Numbered from the stretch's first letter, positions 29,084 through 40,573 are shown. The stretch: 64,000 nucleotides of DNA from Brevibacterium permense (GCF_013280495.1 NZ_JABSSX010000011.1:1-64000); one strand, 5' to 3'. Program-made: numbers and translations. The notes: generated by a model not told the origin, from the letters alone.

Positions 29084-29336
29084 AGTGGCCTGAACCGTGC
29101 CAGATAAGTCAGGGTAAGTCTCACTTTGCTAACACCGCCAGTCGAATTAGAAATACTCAGAGACCAGTGCCTCCATCAAATAAGAGTATATCCAGTTGCG
29201 GAGACAAGGTAACGTCTTGTCAAGGAGCTGTGTAGTGTAATCTTCGGTTGAGGAATTTTACTCCTTAGTAGCTCGCGTGAAAGTCGGGGAGCGGCAGAAG
29301 ACTGTCAGAGCAGCCTACAGCGGTTAAGGTGGGCGC
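29084..29336. other. Promoter-side spacer of defence block
   Basis: No gene. It holds the presumed promoter of the ATPase operon (minus strand) and of the pentapeptide gene (plus strand). AT-rich, with no clear consensus boxes or repeats. Confidence 0.4.
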
Positions 29337-29996
29337 ATGGTGCCTACAGCGCCGCGAACACCGAGAATCAACCTCGACGAGCTTGCCCAGGGCTACCTCG
29401 GCGATATCGGTCCAGAGGAGTTCCTCGAAGGGATGGAGTTCACTGACCTCAACCTCGCCGAGGCGGACGCCACCCAAGCAACGTTCCTCGACTGCCGATG
29501 GTCAAACGTCAATTACGGTGACGCCGAGGCGCCGATCGACCTCACCGGAGCCCGGATCTCCGGCACGGAGTTCACGGACTGCCGCGCCGACGTGTGGACT
29601 ATGCCCCGTGGAAATCTGTTGCACACGCAGATCAGCGGCACCAGAATCGGGGCTGGCGTTGTCTATGACAGCGTGTGGGAGAAGGTGCGATTCACCAATT
29701 GCCGCATCTCGTATCTCAACCTGCGTGGGTCGAAGCTCACCGATGTCGAGTTCCGCGACTGCAAGATCGATGAGGTCGACCTCGACCGAGCGAAAGTCAG
29801 CCGGGTCGCATTTCCGGGCAGCAGCGTCGGGGTCTTCCAATGCGAAGGAGCCACCCTCGGCAACGTCGACATCCGGGGACTGGAACCGCGCAAGATCTCC
29901 GGCGTGCACTCTCTGCGCGGAGCGACCATCGACGACACCCAGCTCATGATCTTCGCCGAACTCTTCGCCTCAGAACTCGGCATCACCGTGGAGTGA
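29337..29996 (+). CDS. Pentapeptide-repeat protein
   Basis: 219 residues with repeats of the A(D/N)LXX kind across most of the length: FTDLNLAEADATQATFLDCRWSNV in outline, then ISGTEFTDCRADVWT, VRFTNCRISYLNLRGSKLTDVEFRDCKIDEVDLDRAKVS. This predicts a right-handed quadrilateral beta-helix like MfpA/Qnr, which mimic DNA and protect gyrase from quinolones; many members have no known role. The GC content is like the core genome, so it probably lies just outside the foreign block. The C-terminal helix (QLMIFAELFASELGI) could be a dimer module. Confidence 0.85.
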   Translation: MVPTAPRTPRINLDELAQGYLGDIGPEEFLEGMEFTDLNLAEADATQATFLDCRWSNVNYGDAEAPIDLTGARISGTEFTDCRADVWTMPRGNLLHTQISGTRIGAGVVYDSVWEKVRFTNCRISYLNLRGSKLTDVEFRDCKIDEVDLDRAKVSRVAFPGSSVGVFQCEGATLGNVDIRGLEPRKISGVHSLRGATIDDTQLMIFAELFASELGITVE

Positions 29997-30147
29997 GCAC
30001 GGGAGCTTACTAGCGGAGTAGCACGGTCTCTGACCAGGTGAGACACCTATTGCGCAGATCACGCTTCGGTGAAAGACTCACAGCATCGCGGCATTCGCCC
30101 GCAGCGAGTCCGCGTTCTCACTTTCGAATCGACGGAGGATGCGCAAG

Positions 30148-31050
30148 ATGGCCAAAGAAATTCTCGTTTCACTCGGTATCGACATCGATGCGGTGTCAGG
30201 CTGGCTCGGTTCCTACGGTGGGGAGGACTCTCCCTCGGACATTCAGCGGGGCATCTTCGCCGGCGAAATCGGAGTTCCCCGGCTCCTGAAGATGCTCAAA
30301 CGCCGCGACCTCAAGGCAAGCTGGTTCATCCCCGGACATTCGCTCGAGACCTTCCCGGACCAATGCAAGATGGTGCACGACGACGGACATGAGATCGGCG
30401 CCCACGGCTACAGCCATGAGAACCCCGTCGCCATGACGAACCGTCAGGAAGACATCGTGATGGAGAAGTCCGTCGAGCTCATCACGAACCTCACCGGCAG
30501 CCAGCCACGCGGCTACGTCGCCCCATGGTGGGAGCTGAGCGCATACACACCTGAGCTGCTGAAGAAGTTCGGTTTCGAATACGACCACAGCCAGAGCCAC
30601 AAGGATTTCGTGCCGTACTACTCCATCGCCGGCGACGAATGGACGCCGATCGACTATTCGCAGTCGCCGGAAACGTGGATGAAGCCGCTCAAACACGGCA
30701 AGGAGATCGACCTCGTCGAGATCGCCGCGAACTGGTACGTCGATGACTTGCCGCCGATGCTGTTCGTGAAGAGCAGCCCGAACAGCCACGGCTTCGTCAA
30801 ACCCCGCGATATCGAGACCTTGTGGCGCGACCAGTTCGATTGGGTCTACCGCGAACTCGACTATGCGATCTTTCCGATTACGATCCACCCGGACGTGTCC
30901 GGCCGCCCGCAGGTGCTGCTCATGCTCGAACGTCTGCTGGACTACATCGGCGGGCACGACGGGGTGAAGATCGTGACCATGGGCGAGATCGCTGATGACT
31001 TCCGGGCACGCTATCCGTTCGAGTCACCTGAGCGTCCACCAGCGTACTGA
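30148..31050 (+). CDS. Polysaccharide deacetylase (CE4, PuuE/PgdA-like)
   Basis: 300 residues. NodB-fold signatures: an altered motif 1 ([13 protein letters not shown]), [14 protein letters not shown], motif 2 [13 protein letters not shown] with the metal-binding His pair, and motif 3 [15 protein letters not shown]. This matches the cytoplasmic subgroup related to PuuE allantoinase and HpPgdA, with no signal peptide. Substrates in the group are allantoin, peptidoglycan or other N-acetyl/amide compounds; the actual one cannot be told. ATG 30148 sits 9 nt after GGAGG, better than the in-frame ATG at 30139 that touches it. Confidence 0.85.
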   Translation: MAKEILVSLGIDIDAVSGWLGSYGGEDSPSDIQRGIFAGEIGVPRLLKMLKRRDLKASWFIPGHSLETFPDQCKMVHDDGHEIGAHGYSHENPVAMTNRQEDIVMEKSVELITNLTGSQPRGYVAPWWELSAYTPELLKKFGFEYDHSQSHKDFVPYYSIAGDEWTPIDYSQSPETWMKPLKHGKEIDLVEIAANWYVDDLPPMLFVKSSPNSHGFVKPRDIETLWRDQFDWVYRELDYAIFPITIHPDVSGRPQVLLMLERLLDYIGGHDGVKIVTMGEIADDFRARYPFESPERPPAY

Positions 31051-31138
31051 TAACACTGGTCAGCAATTGGCAACCGTCGTCGGTACCTCGGTGGAGCGGG
31101 CCGATAGCCCCGTGAAGACGCATGGAAAGAAGGTCGGG

Positions 31139-31879
31139 ATGAGAGTTGCCGGAATCGACCTCGCAGCCGAGGCGGACCGCACTGGCCTCGCCATACTCAA
31201 CGTTGGCGAGCGGGAATCGCTCAACACGCAAATGACAATTGACGAACTTCTCCTCGGCGCTGATGATCATGCGATTCGGAATGCAATCACTCAGGCAGGT
31301 CGGACAGGTATCGATGTGCCTCTTGGCTGGCCACAGAAGTTCGTCGAGTTCGTGTCCGACCACGCCAGTGGAAATCTGTCCGCGCCGGTGACCACCGACC
31401 GCGAATGGAGACGGGAGCTGGCGCTGAGGGAGACTGATCGGTCCATCCAACGCTGCACCGGTGTCTGGCCATTGAGCGTGGCCACTGAGCGGATTGCTTA
31501 TGCGGCAATGCGCTGGGCCGGTATTGAGGCACACCTGAGGGCAGAGGGCGTCTCAGTCGCCCGAGACGGGTCAGGTGTCGTCTATGAGGTCTATCCTGCG
31601 GCAGCGCTGAAAGCGTGGGGCCTGCAACATCGTGGTTACAAAGGGCAGAAGAACTCTGAAGTCCGGCACCAATTGGTTGACGACCTGTCCGCGAAATTTC
31701 CCAACTTGGAGTGGAATGGGCACAGAGACCTCTGCGTCGCCGATGACAATGCGCTGGACGCAGTGCTGGCCGCCATCATCGCACTGGAAGCCTATCTGGG
31801 CAGATGCGAGCCGGCTCCCGCTGAATTGAAGTCGAGTGCGCGAAGAGAAGGTTGGATCTGGGTTCCTCGAAATGATTGA
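31139..31879 (+). CDS. DUF429-domain protein (RNase H-like fold)
   Basis: 246 residues. Typical DUF429 features: the opening VAGIDLAAEADRTGLAIL (RNase-H-like Asp), GIDVPLGWPQKFVEFV, the middle RETDRSIQR and WPLSVATERI, and VYEVYPAAALKAWGL and DDNALDAVLAAIIA near the end. The family is uncharacterised but predicted nuclease-like. ATG 31139 was chosen because AAAGAAGG lies 7-10 nt upstream. Confidence 0.85.
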   Translation: MRVAGIDLAAEADRTGLAILNVGERESLNTQMTIDELLLGADDHAIRNAITQAGRTGIDVPLGWPQKFVEFVSDHASGNLSAPVTTDREWRRELALRETDRSIQRCTGVWPLSVATERIAYAAMRWAGIEAHLRAEGVSVARDGSGVVYEVYPAAALKAWGLQHRGYKGQKNSEVRHQLVDDLSAKFPNLEWNGHRDLCVADDNALDAVLAAIIALEAYLGRCEPAPAELKSSARREGWIWVPRND

Positions 31880-32084
31880 CCTGGCTAGTCTTCGTTCGCT
31901 AACCCCTCGGGACTGTCCAGAGCAGTGAATCGATCGGCCGGTCCCGGAGTACAGCCTTCACGATCTCTCCGAGGGATCCCCGCGCGCACAGCGTGGAGAT
32001 CCCCAGCAGAATCGTGAAGATACGTGACCGCGGCATTCAATCAGTTGCTCGACCCAGGCCGGATGCGTCGCCGCAAACAGTGCT

Positions 32085-33716
32085 TCACCGCTGTCCCAGC
32101 TCGTCGATGAGCACGCGCTTGTTCTCCGAGTAGTCGATCGGCACGACCACGACGTGCACACCGCCGGCATCGAACGCATTCTCCAAGGCGTCGCTGATGC
32201 TGTCGACATCCTCGACGCGGGTGCCGGTGGCCCCATAGGACTCCGCGTACTTCACGAAATCCGGGTTGCCGTAGGTCAGCCCGAAGTCGGGGAATCCGTC
32301 CGCGGCCTGCTTCCACCGGATCATGCCGTAGGCATTGTCCTCGAGGATGACCACAACAAGATCGAGGCCCAACCGCACAGCGGTCTCCAGCTCCTGGCTG
32401 TTCATCATGAACCCGCCGTCGCCGACCACGGCCATGACCCGACGCTCCGGATAGGTCAGCTTCGCCCCGATCGCCGAGGGCAGCCCGGCGCCCATCGTCG
32501 CCAGAGCATTGTCGAGCAGCAGTGTGTTCGCCCTGGTCGTGCGGTAGTTGCGGGCGAACCAGATCTTGTACATTCCGTTGTCCAGGGCCACGATCCCATC
32601 GGTCGGCACGACGTCACGGACCTCCTGGACGATCCGCTGCGGGATGAACCGATCCTCATCGGCTCCCTCGTGGATCTTGATGAGGATCTCATCGCGCATC
32701 GGCAGGAGCGCCTCGGCGGTGGGTACGGGACCGCCGAGCGCCTCGGCGAGCTTATCCAGGGACGGACCCAGGTCACCGATGACCTCGAACTGCGGGAAAT
32801 ACACCTGCTCGACGATGGCGGGACGGTACCCGATGTGGACGACGGTCGGCCCGGTCTCATCCATCGTGAACGGCGGCTTCTCGGTCGTATCGTGACCGAT
32901 GGTGACGATGACGTCGGCGGCATCGATCGCGTCGTGCACGTAGTCACCGGACGTCAGGGCCGCCGTGCCCATGTACAGATCCGACGACCCCGACACCGAC
33001 CCCTTGCCCATCTGCGTGGTGACGTAGGGGATGCGCATCTCGGCGACGAAACGCGACAGCTCCTCACTGCAGGAGGCCCGGGAAGCATCCGCACCGAGCA
33101 TGAGCAGCGGGTTCTTCGCCTCCTTGATGACATTCGCGGCGTTCGCAATCGCCGTATCCCCGGCGACGGGACGACCGTTCGTATGCGGTTCGATGAGCTC
33201 GAACCCTTCGACCGGCATTCCGGCGATGTCCTCGGGCAGCTCGAGGTGCACCGGTCCCGGACGCTCGGCCTGAGCGGCACGGAACGCCTCCCTGACCATC
33301 GTCGGAATCATCGCCGCCGAGGTGATCTGCTTGCTCACCTTCGTCAGCGGATCCATCGTCGCCACCGTGTTGACCATCTGGAACGCCGCCTGCTCGGCCG
33401 TGCGGATGCCCTTCTGACCGGTGATCATGATGACCGGCATCCCGCCGAGGTGGGCGTACGCGGCCCCGGTCGCCAGGTTGAGCGCGCCCGGCCCCAAGGT
33501 CGTGAGCACCACACCGGGCTTGCCCGTCAGCCGACCGTAGGTCGCGGCCATGAACGCGGCAGCCTGCTCATGCCGGGTGAGGATGAGTTCGATCGATGAG
33601 TTCCGCAGGGAGTCGACGAAGTCGAGGTTCTCCTCACCGGGAATGCCGAAGATCCGCTCGACGCCCTCGTTCTCCAGGGCCCTGACCATGACATCTGATG
33701 CACGTTGTGTCGTCAT
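32085..33716 (-). CDS. Thiamine-diphosphate enzyme, acetolactate synthase large-subunit type
   Basis: 543 residues with the three ThDP-enzyme domains: N-terminal PYR (FGIPGEENLDFVDSL; catalytic Glu in TRHEQAAAFMA near residue 45), a middle domain, and C-terminal PP domain with VVGDGGFMMNSQELETA...VVVILEDNAYGMI binding Mg-ThDP. The ending VVPIDYSENK resembles catabolic AlsS more than IlvB, and no regulatory small subunit follows, but substrate specificity (acetolactate synthase versus related lyases) is not proven. The start was set at MTTQRASDVMV. It is divergent from pheS. Confidence 0.85.
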   Translation of the reverse strand: MTTQRASDVMVRALENEGVERIFGIPGEENLDFVDSLRNSSIELILTRHEQAAAFMAATYGRLTGKPGVVLTTLGPGALNLATGAAYAHLGGMPVIMITGQKGIRTAEQAAFQMVNTVATMDPLTKVSKQITSAAMIPTMVREAFRAAQAERPGPVHLELPEDIAGMPVEGFELIEPHTNGRPVAGDTAIANAANVIKEAKNPLLMLGADASRASCSEELSRFVAEMRIPYVTTQMGKGSVSGSSDLYMGTAALTSGDYVHDAIDAADVIVTIGHDTTEKPPFTMDETGPTVVHIGYRPAIVEQVYFPQFEVIGDLGPSLDKLAEALGGPVPTAEALLPMRDEILIKIHEGADEDRFIPQRIVQEVRDVVPTDGIVALDNGMYKIWFARNYRTTRANTLLLDNALATMGAGLPSAIGAKLTYPERRVMAVVGDGGFMMNSQELETAVRLGLDLVVVILEDNAYGMIRWKQAADGFPDFGLTYGNPDFVKYAESYGATGTRVEDVDSISDALENAFDAGGVHVVVVPIDYSENKRVLIDELGQR

Positions 33717-33833
33717 GTGCCCGACCCTACGCCTCACGCGGTTCGATCCCTATGATCGACCCCACACAACCGTCACCGAGGCGGCCCACCCACCCAGCGG
33801 ACCCGACCAGGGCCCTGCCGGGGGAGACGATAG

Positions 33834-34940
<1,107 letters not shown>

Positions 34941-34941
34941 T

Positions 34942-37527
34942 ATGCGCGTCCCACTGAACTGGCTGGCGGACTACGTCGATCTCCCAGCCGAGACCGATCC
35001 CCATGCCCTCGCCGCCGAATTCGCAGCTATTGGTCTCGAGGAAGAGGACTTCTTCGGACCCGAGATCACCGGCCCCCTCGTCGTCGGTCGCGTGCTCGAA
35101 CTGGTGAAGGAAGAGCACTCGAACGGTAAGACCGTCAACTGGTGCCGCGTCGACGTCGGACCCGAACACAACGAGGATCTCGACGATCCGAAGGACCCGC
35201 AACCCGGCGAGGAGCGCCCGAGCCGCGGCATCATCTGCGGTGCGCACAACTTCGTGCCCGGCGACCTCATCGTCGCCTGCCTGCCCGGAGCCGTCCTGCC
35301 CGGTGACTTCAAGATCGCTGCTCGCAAGACCTACGGTCACAAGTCCGATGGCATGATCTGCTCGGCCAAGGAGCTCGGGCTCGGCGAGGATCACTCCGGC
35401 ATCATCGTTTTGTCGGATCTTGGGCTGACCGGTGAGCCCGGCGATGACGCGATCGCGCTGCTCGGCCTCGACCAGGTCACCCTCGACGTCAACGTCACCC
35501 CCGACCGCGGGTACCAGCTGTCGATGCGCGGCATCGGACGCGAATATGCGCAGATGAAGGGCCAGACCTTCACGGACATCGGATCCGCCGAGGTGGCTCC
35601 CACCAATGCGGCCACCGACGATGGCTTCCCGGTGTCGATTGAGGACAACAACCCCATCAACGAGGTGGTCGGCTGTGACCAGTTCACTGCCCTGCAGGTC
35701 ACCGGTCTTGATCCTCAGGCGAAGACCCCGTTCTGGATGCAGCGTCGCCTGCAGCAGGCGGGAATGCGCCCGATCAGCCTGACCGTGGACGTGACGAACT
35801 ACGTCATGCTCGAACTCGGACAGCCGCTGCACGCCTACGACACCTCGCTGCTCGGCGACGAGATCGTCGTCCGTCGTGCGAGTGCGGGAGAGAAGTTCAC
35901 GACTCTCGACGATGTCGAGCGCACGCTCGATGCCGAGGATCTGCTCATCACCGACCGCGGTGCTGGTGCTTCTGGCAAGGGCGGGAAGATCATCGGCCTG
36001 GCCGGAGTCATGGGCGGCGCCGACGTCGAGGTCAACGACCAGACGACCGACGTCGTCATCGAGGCCGCTCACTTCGACCCGATCTCGATCGCTCGCACCT
36101 CGCGTCGCCACAAGCTGTCCTCGGAGGCCTCGCGTCGTTTCGAGCGCGGAGTCGACCCGAAGCTTGCTCCCGTGGCGGCTCGTCGCTGCGCGGACCTGCT
36201 CGTCGAACTCGGCGGCGGAACGCTCAGCCCGGCGACCACGCAGGTCGGTCAGGCTCCCGAGCCGACCGTGCTCGACCTCAAGGTCGCCCGCGTCGCTTCG
36301 CTGGTCGGCATCGATTACTCGATCGCCGAGGTGACCTCACTTCTTGAGGGCATCGGCGCAACAGTGTCGACTAAGGATGAGGAGACCGTGTCGGTGACCG
36401 TGCCCAGCTGGCGCACGGACATCACCGACGACGTCGACCTCATCGAGGAAGTCGCCCGCACCGGCGGCTATGACCGGATTCCGTCCGTTCAGCCCGCCGC
36501 TCGGGCCGGCAACGGACTGACCACCGCGCAGAAAGCGCGGCGTCGGATCTCGAATCTGCTGGCTGCCGACGGGTTCACCGAGGTGCTGTCCTACCCGTTC
36601 ACGAACGACAAACGGGACGATCAGCTGCGGCTCGAGGCCGATGATGTGCGCCGCAAGCACGTGCGCCTGGCCAACCCGATGTCCGAAGACCTGCCGCTCA
36701 TGCGCACCACCCTGCTCTCGACTCTCGTCGACCTCGTCGTTCGCAACCAGGGCCGCGGGGCGAAGGACGTCGCACTCTTCGAGGCGGGACTGGTGTCCAC
36801 CTCGGCGGGTCTGCCTGAGGGTCCCGGACCGCGTCACCTGCCGGGATACCACCCGAGCGAAGACGAGCTCGAGGCGATCTACGCATCGGTGCCGGCCCAG
36901 CCCTACCACTATGCGGGCATCATCTCCGGAAACGCCGAGATGCCCGGCGTCTGGGGCAAGGGCCGCAAGGCCGAGGCTACCGACGTCATCGACACCGTCC
37001 GCCGGATCGCTGCGGTCAATGGGCTCGAGGTCACCGTCGAGGCCGACCAGATCGCCCCGTGGCATCCGGGAAGGGCTGCGAAGTTCGTCCTCGCCGATGG
37101 GCAGACTCTTGGCCATGCCGGTGAGCTGCACCCGAAGGTGTGCGAGAACCTTGGCCTGCCGGCACGGACCGTCGGATTCGAGATCGATCTTGACGCATTA
37201 CTGGCTCAAGAGGATCTGCGTGCCTGGGACGGAGCGCTGTCGACCTACCCGGTGTCGCGTCAGGATGTCGCCCTCATCGTCGATGCCGAGCTGCCGACGC
37301 AGACTCTGGCCGCGACGCTGCGCGAAGGTGCGGGGGAGGAGCTCGAACTGCTAGAGACCTTCGACCTCTACACCGGCGACCAGCTGCCCGCAGGCAAGAA
37401 GTCGCTGGCGTTCCGCCTGACGTTCCGCGCCCCGGATCGTACGCTCAAGGCCGATGAGGCCTCGGCGATGCGTGAAGCGGCGACGAAGCTGGCCGCCGAG
37501 CGTCACGGCGCGGAAGTCCGCAGCTGA
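34942..37527 (+). CDS. pheT: Phenylalanyl-tRNA synthetase beta subunit
   Basis: 861 residues with all expected modules: N-terminal OB-fold EMAP/tRNA-binding domain (about 40-160), B3/B4 editing domain, B5 domain (TVDVTNYVMLELGQPLHAYD and FERGVDPKL regions), catalytic-like core and the C-terminal FDX-ACB anticodon-binding domain (YPVSRQDVALIVDAELP ... FRLTFRAPDRTL). Length is normal. It clears mischarged Tyr-tRNA-Phe (known editing function). Confidence 0.97.
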   Translation: MRVPLNWLADYVDLPAETDPHALAAEFAAIGLEEEDFFGPEITGPLVVGRVLELVKEEHSNGKTVNWCRVDVGPEHNEDLDDPKDPQPGEERPSRGIICGAHNFVPGDLIVACLPGAVLPGDFKIAARKTYGHKSDGMICSAKELGLGEDHSGIIVLSDLGLTGEPGDDAIALLGLDQVTLDVNVTPDRGYQLSMRGIGREYAQMKGQTFTDIGSAEVAPTNAATDDGFPVSIEDNNPINEVVGCDQFTALQVTGLDPQAKTPFWMQRRLQQAGMRPISLTVDVTNYVMLELGQPLHAYDTSLLGDEIVVRRASAGEKFTTLDDVERTLDAEDLLITDRGAGASGKGGKIIGLAGVMGGADVEVNDQTTDVVIEAAHFDPISIARTSRRHKLSSEASRRFERGVDPKLAPVAARRCADLLVELGGGTLSPATTQVGQAPEPTVLDLKVARVASLVGIDYSIAEVTSLLEGIGATVSTKDEETVSVTVPSWRTDITDDVDLIEEVARTGGYDRIPSVQPAARAGNGLTTAQKARRRISNLLAADGFTEVLSYPFTNDKRDDQLRLEADDVRRKHVRLANPMSEDLPLMRTTLLSTLVDLVVRNQGRGAKDVALFEAGLVSTSAGLPEGPGPRHLPGYHPSEDELEAIYASVPAQPYHYAGIISGNAEMPGVWGKGRKAEATDVIDTVRRIAAVNGLEVTVEADQIAPWHPGRAAKFVLADGQTLGHAGELHPKVCENLGLPARTVGFEIDLDALLAQEDLRAWDGALSTYPVSRQDVALIVDAELPTQTLAATLREGAGEELELLETFDLYTGDQLPAGKKSLAFRLTFRAPDRTLKADEASAMREAATKLAAERHGAEVRS

Positions 37528-37545
37528 GAACAGTGCGTCACAGCG

Positions 37546-37585
37546 CCCGGTCGACCGATACAGTGGTTCGACCGGGTTCTGTTGT
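37546..37585 (+). terminator. Hairpin terminator after pheT
   Basis: CCCGGTCGA (37546-37554) pairs with TCGACCGGG (37568-37576), followed by TTCTGTTGT. It is 18 bp past the pheT stop and probably ends the pheST transcript. Confidence 0.65.
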
Positions 37586-37674
37586 ATCTGCTCAGCGCAT
37601 CGCGGCAGAGCGCACTCAGACAGCAAGCAATACCACCGACCATTTGCACCCCATCGCTCGCGAGGAGATCTGAC

Positions 37675-38553
37675 ATGTCCGAGAAGCTGCCTTACGGAAC
37701 GAACCTGCCTACTGGCGATACTGAATCAGAAGCGACTGCGGTCCCATCAGAGACGATCGCCCTAATCACCGGCGGTGCCCGCGGAATCGGACGCCACCTG
37801 TCGGAGGCGTTCGCAAAGGCCGGCTACGACGTGATCGTCACGGCGACGTCGGCAGAGAAGGCGGAAGCTGCGGCTGAAGAGATCGCTGAGGCGACCGGGG
37901 GAACGGTGACCGGTGTCGGTCTGCGCACCGATGACGTCACCGCGGTGAAACAGCTGCGTGACTCTGTCACTGAGCTCGAGAAATCGACGGGGAAGCGCCT
38001 GCAGGTGCTCATCAACAATGCCGGGCGCATCGAGTCGACCGAAGGGCCACTGTGGGACGCCGATCCGGAGAGCCTCAAGGGCGTCGTCGACGCGAACGTG
38101 CTCGGCGTCGCGCTCATGATCAACGTCTTTGCACCCGTATTGATGGCGGGCGCCCAGGCGACCGGCCGTCCCAGCCGCATCATCGACCTCAACTCGGGGT
38201 CGGGAGCGCAGGGGACTCCCGCGTACGCCGTGTACTCGGCGTCGAAGGCAGCACTATTCCGCATCGCTGATTCCGTCGTTCATTTCGGGCATGACAAGGG
38301 ACTGCGTATCTTCGAGATGGCGCCGGGCGTCGTCGAGACAGCCATGACGAAGTCGATGCCCGTCCACGATTTCCGTCAGGGTGATGATTGGACCTCACCC
38401 GAGCAGGTCACCGATCTGGCTGTGGCTTTGGCCTCGGGGACATTGGATGCGTTCACCGGACGGTATGTTCGCGCCGGTGCGGATACGGAGGAGTCGCTGC
38501 TCGCCGAGGCAGCTGGACTGTCGAATGAGACTCGGAGGCTCCTCCTCGGTTAA
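37675..38553 (+). CDS. Short-chain dehydrogenase/reductase (SDR)
   Basis: 292 residues. NAD(P)-binding ALITGGARGIGRHLSEAF near residue 28, NNAGRIES in the middle, catalytic Ser in LNSGSGAQGTPAY and YSASK (Tyr-X3-Lys) near residue 183. A 25-residue N-terminal extension precedes the Rossmann fold. Substrate unknown. ATG 37675 follows GAGGAG. Confidence 0.9.
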   Translation: MSEKLPYGTNLPTGDTESEATAVPSETIALITGGARGIGRHLSEAFAKAGYDVIVTATSAEKAEAAAEEIAEATGGTVTGVGLRTDDVTAVKQLRDSVTELEKSTGKRLQVLINNAGRIESTEGPLWDADPESLKGVVDANVLGVALMINVFAPVLMAGAQATGRPSRIIDLNSGSGAQGTPAYAVYSASKAALFRIADSVVHFGHDKGLRIFEMAPGVVETAMTKSMPVHDFRQGDDWTSPEQVTDLAVALASGTLDAFTGRYVRAGADTEESLLAEAAGLSNETRRLLLG

Positions 38554-39305
38554 GACGCCTACATTGTCGGGCGACTTCGAGATTCAATTAGATACTGAGC
38601 AGTTCAGACGTAATTGAGAAGGAGATATCTCCCGAAGCGATTGCGCTAAGCCGAACTGTACGGGACCGCGTGTTTGATTCTTCTCGTTCAACAGCAGTCT
38701 TTAATTACTCGGGCGCCGCGTTCTCTAAGGAATACATGGTGCTGGCGAATCGTACACAGCTGCTGCCGACGATTGAACGCATAGTCGCAAGTGTGCGAGG
38801 GCGGGCGAGAACCCACCCACGCACGATCGAAATTAGATTTAGCAAGCTCGAACGACGGCCATAGAACCTCGACGACGTGAGGCAGTAGAAGCCTGCATCC
38901 CGAGCAAACTGAATTTCCATATCTGTAGCAACTTGGTCTGGTTCTCCGCCGTATCAATCGGCCTACGCGGCTATAACGATCCTGAGAATCGTGGAACCGC
39001 AACTCTCCCGGCTGGAATAGAAACAGCTCTCTCAGTAAACGAAAGCCCGTGAAGTGGACATTGCGAACCCCAGACGTCATTGAAACCAAAGCCCATTCTA
39101 GCTTTGCTCTGAGAAGGTTCTACGGCTCAGGCCAATTCTGGCAGGTAGACAGCGCGGATCTACGACGTTGTCGCTAGCGCAGTAACTTGACACGGAGCCA
39201 TCTTTGAGATGTGATACTTTGCAAGTTAGTCACAAGGTGCTATGGGGCAACACGTTAGATTTCGGGTGTCGACTATTTAGGATAATACTAAGGGTGGGGT
39301 AGTAT
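38554..39305. other. 750-bp lower-GC region without a supported gene
   Basis: Short frames exist on both strands (for example a 133-codon Cys/Arg-rich one at 38688-39089 minus), but none shows a domain, codon bias or convincing start. A GGAGATATCTCC palindrome is at about 38623-38634. A TTGACA at 39187 is followed by GATACT with a 20-bp spacer, too long for a standard promoter. The region looks like decayed DNA at the left edge of the mosaic block. Confidence 0.5.
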
Positions 39306-40400
39306 ATGAAGAACTCTAAAAGGTCGACTCAGATAGAAATAGAGTCATCGGCCAAGCGTCGAGTCGTCACAAGTCTGGTATTATCTATATTCCTGTCCGG
39401 TTCAGTAGTCTTCTTCATTCCTTTTGCTTTTTCGGGACCGTCGGGCGGGAACTATAAACATCTACTGTCTGAAATTCATTGCGTAATAGAGAAAGCATTC
39501 TATTATGACCAGTCGTTGTTTGTGACATTAACGTTCGGAATAATTGCGGCAGCAATTGCTCTGTATGCAGTCGCTGGCTCGAATCGGATCGGATCTCGCG
39601 GTGCAGATGCGGTGGAGTTCGAGGTGCTCGGTGTGCATGTTAGCTGGATCAACTTCGTGCTATCGGTCATTTTCGGCATGCTGCTGTGCGCTGAGCTGTC
39701 CACTATAGTTTATGCGGGATTTAGGCTCGGTCCAGCATACGTCTTTACATCGAATCTCATGGGATTCTTCATATGTGGATTCCTCGCGGGTTTCCATGTT
39801 AGAGGAGACTACTTGAAGGGTAAAAGTATCCGCGAATCATACGAGATATTGGAATGGTTGCGGGCCAAGGAACGAGTCCCGCAACTTGGAGCCCGTTTCA
39901 AACCTGACGTGTTCATGGTGTTCTTTCACGGGTTGCTGTCTCTTGGATTCACGTTGATTGGAGCGCTCTCCCTGCTGATGAACGGCATGGAGCTTGATGG
40001 TCTATTTGCGGTGATGCTATTTGATCTCATTTACGGGTTTGTGTTGGCCTATATTCTTTACCAGCTCTATTTGTATAAATGGGACAACAGAGCCTCGGGC
40101 AAAGTCAGTCTCAATCTGATGCGCTTCGCTAGTTCCTTGACAGTGATATTGATTATTTTCTCCCAAATAACTCTAAGTACCCATTTCTTTGAAATTGAAT
40201 ATCTCGGGGATTTGTTGGCTGTGGTTTTTGTTTGGACTTCTGTGGTCTTGCTGCCATTGGTATTCCCGAAAATATCATCGAGGTATGAGCAGGTCATTCT
40301 TAATCGCCAGGCTGTCCAGGTTAAATCGCGTATAGAATCGACTCGTAGGTTCATCGAGCGTACTTCGGACAGTCTCAGGATCGCTGCAGACCCGGTTTAG
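39306..40400 (+). CDS. Hypothetical integral membrane protein, 8 TM, low GC
   Basis: 364 residues with about eight hydrophobic helices (for example LVLSIFLSGSVVFFIPFAF, SLFVTLTFGIIAAAIALYAV, VFMVFFHGLLSLGFTLIGAL and LLAVVFVWTSVVLLPLVF). Lys/Arg-rich termini suggest both ends are inside. Base and codon use are far more AT-rich than neighbours, so it is clearly acquired. The ATG follows GGGGTAGT, and a GGATAATACT -10-like box lies about 25 bp upstream. No known family is recognised and no catalytic motif is seen. Confidence 0.75.
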   Translation: MKNSKRSTQIEIESSAKRRVVTSLVLSIFLSGSVVFFIPFAFSGPSGGNYKHLLSEIHCVIEKAFYYDQSLFVTLTFGIIAAAIALYAVAGSNRIGSRGADAVEFEVLGVHVSWINFVLSVIFGMLLCAELSTIVYAGFRLGPAYVFTSNLMGFFICGFLAGFHVRGDYLKGKSIRESYEILEWLRAKERVPQLGARFKPDVFMVFFHGLLSLGFTLIGALSLLMNGMELDGLFAVMLFDLIYGFVLAYILYQLYLYKWDNRASGKVSLNLMRFASSLTVILIIFSQITLSTHFFEIEYLGDLLAVVFVWTSVVLLPLVFPKISSRYEQVILNRQAVQVKSRIESTRRFIERTSDSLRIAADPV

Positions 40401-40573
40401 GTCTGCTTTGCGGAAAGTTATTGCAGGGCTCCTTGGTCACAATGCAATCCGTAATCGTCGCCAAGTAGGCTTAGGACGAGTCGGCGGCTCGTAGGCGAGC
40501 GGCTTTTGGTGGAACCAGCTAGCTGGTCTCAGCGAACCAATGAATGACGGCCTTGGTGCTTCATGCGACGAGA

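Noticed and set aside
38688..39089. 133-codon minus-strand frame in the decayed region
   Set aside because: Cys/Arg-rich with no plausible start signal, domain or codon bias.
39187..39218. TTGACA ... GATACT as a promoter for the 8-TM gene
   Set aside because: The spacer is 20 bp; the nearer GGATAATACT box before the ATG is a better candidate.
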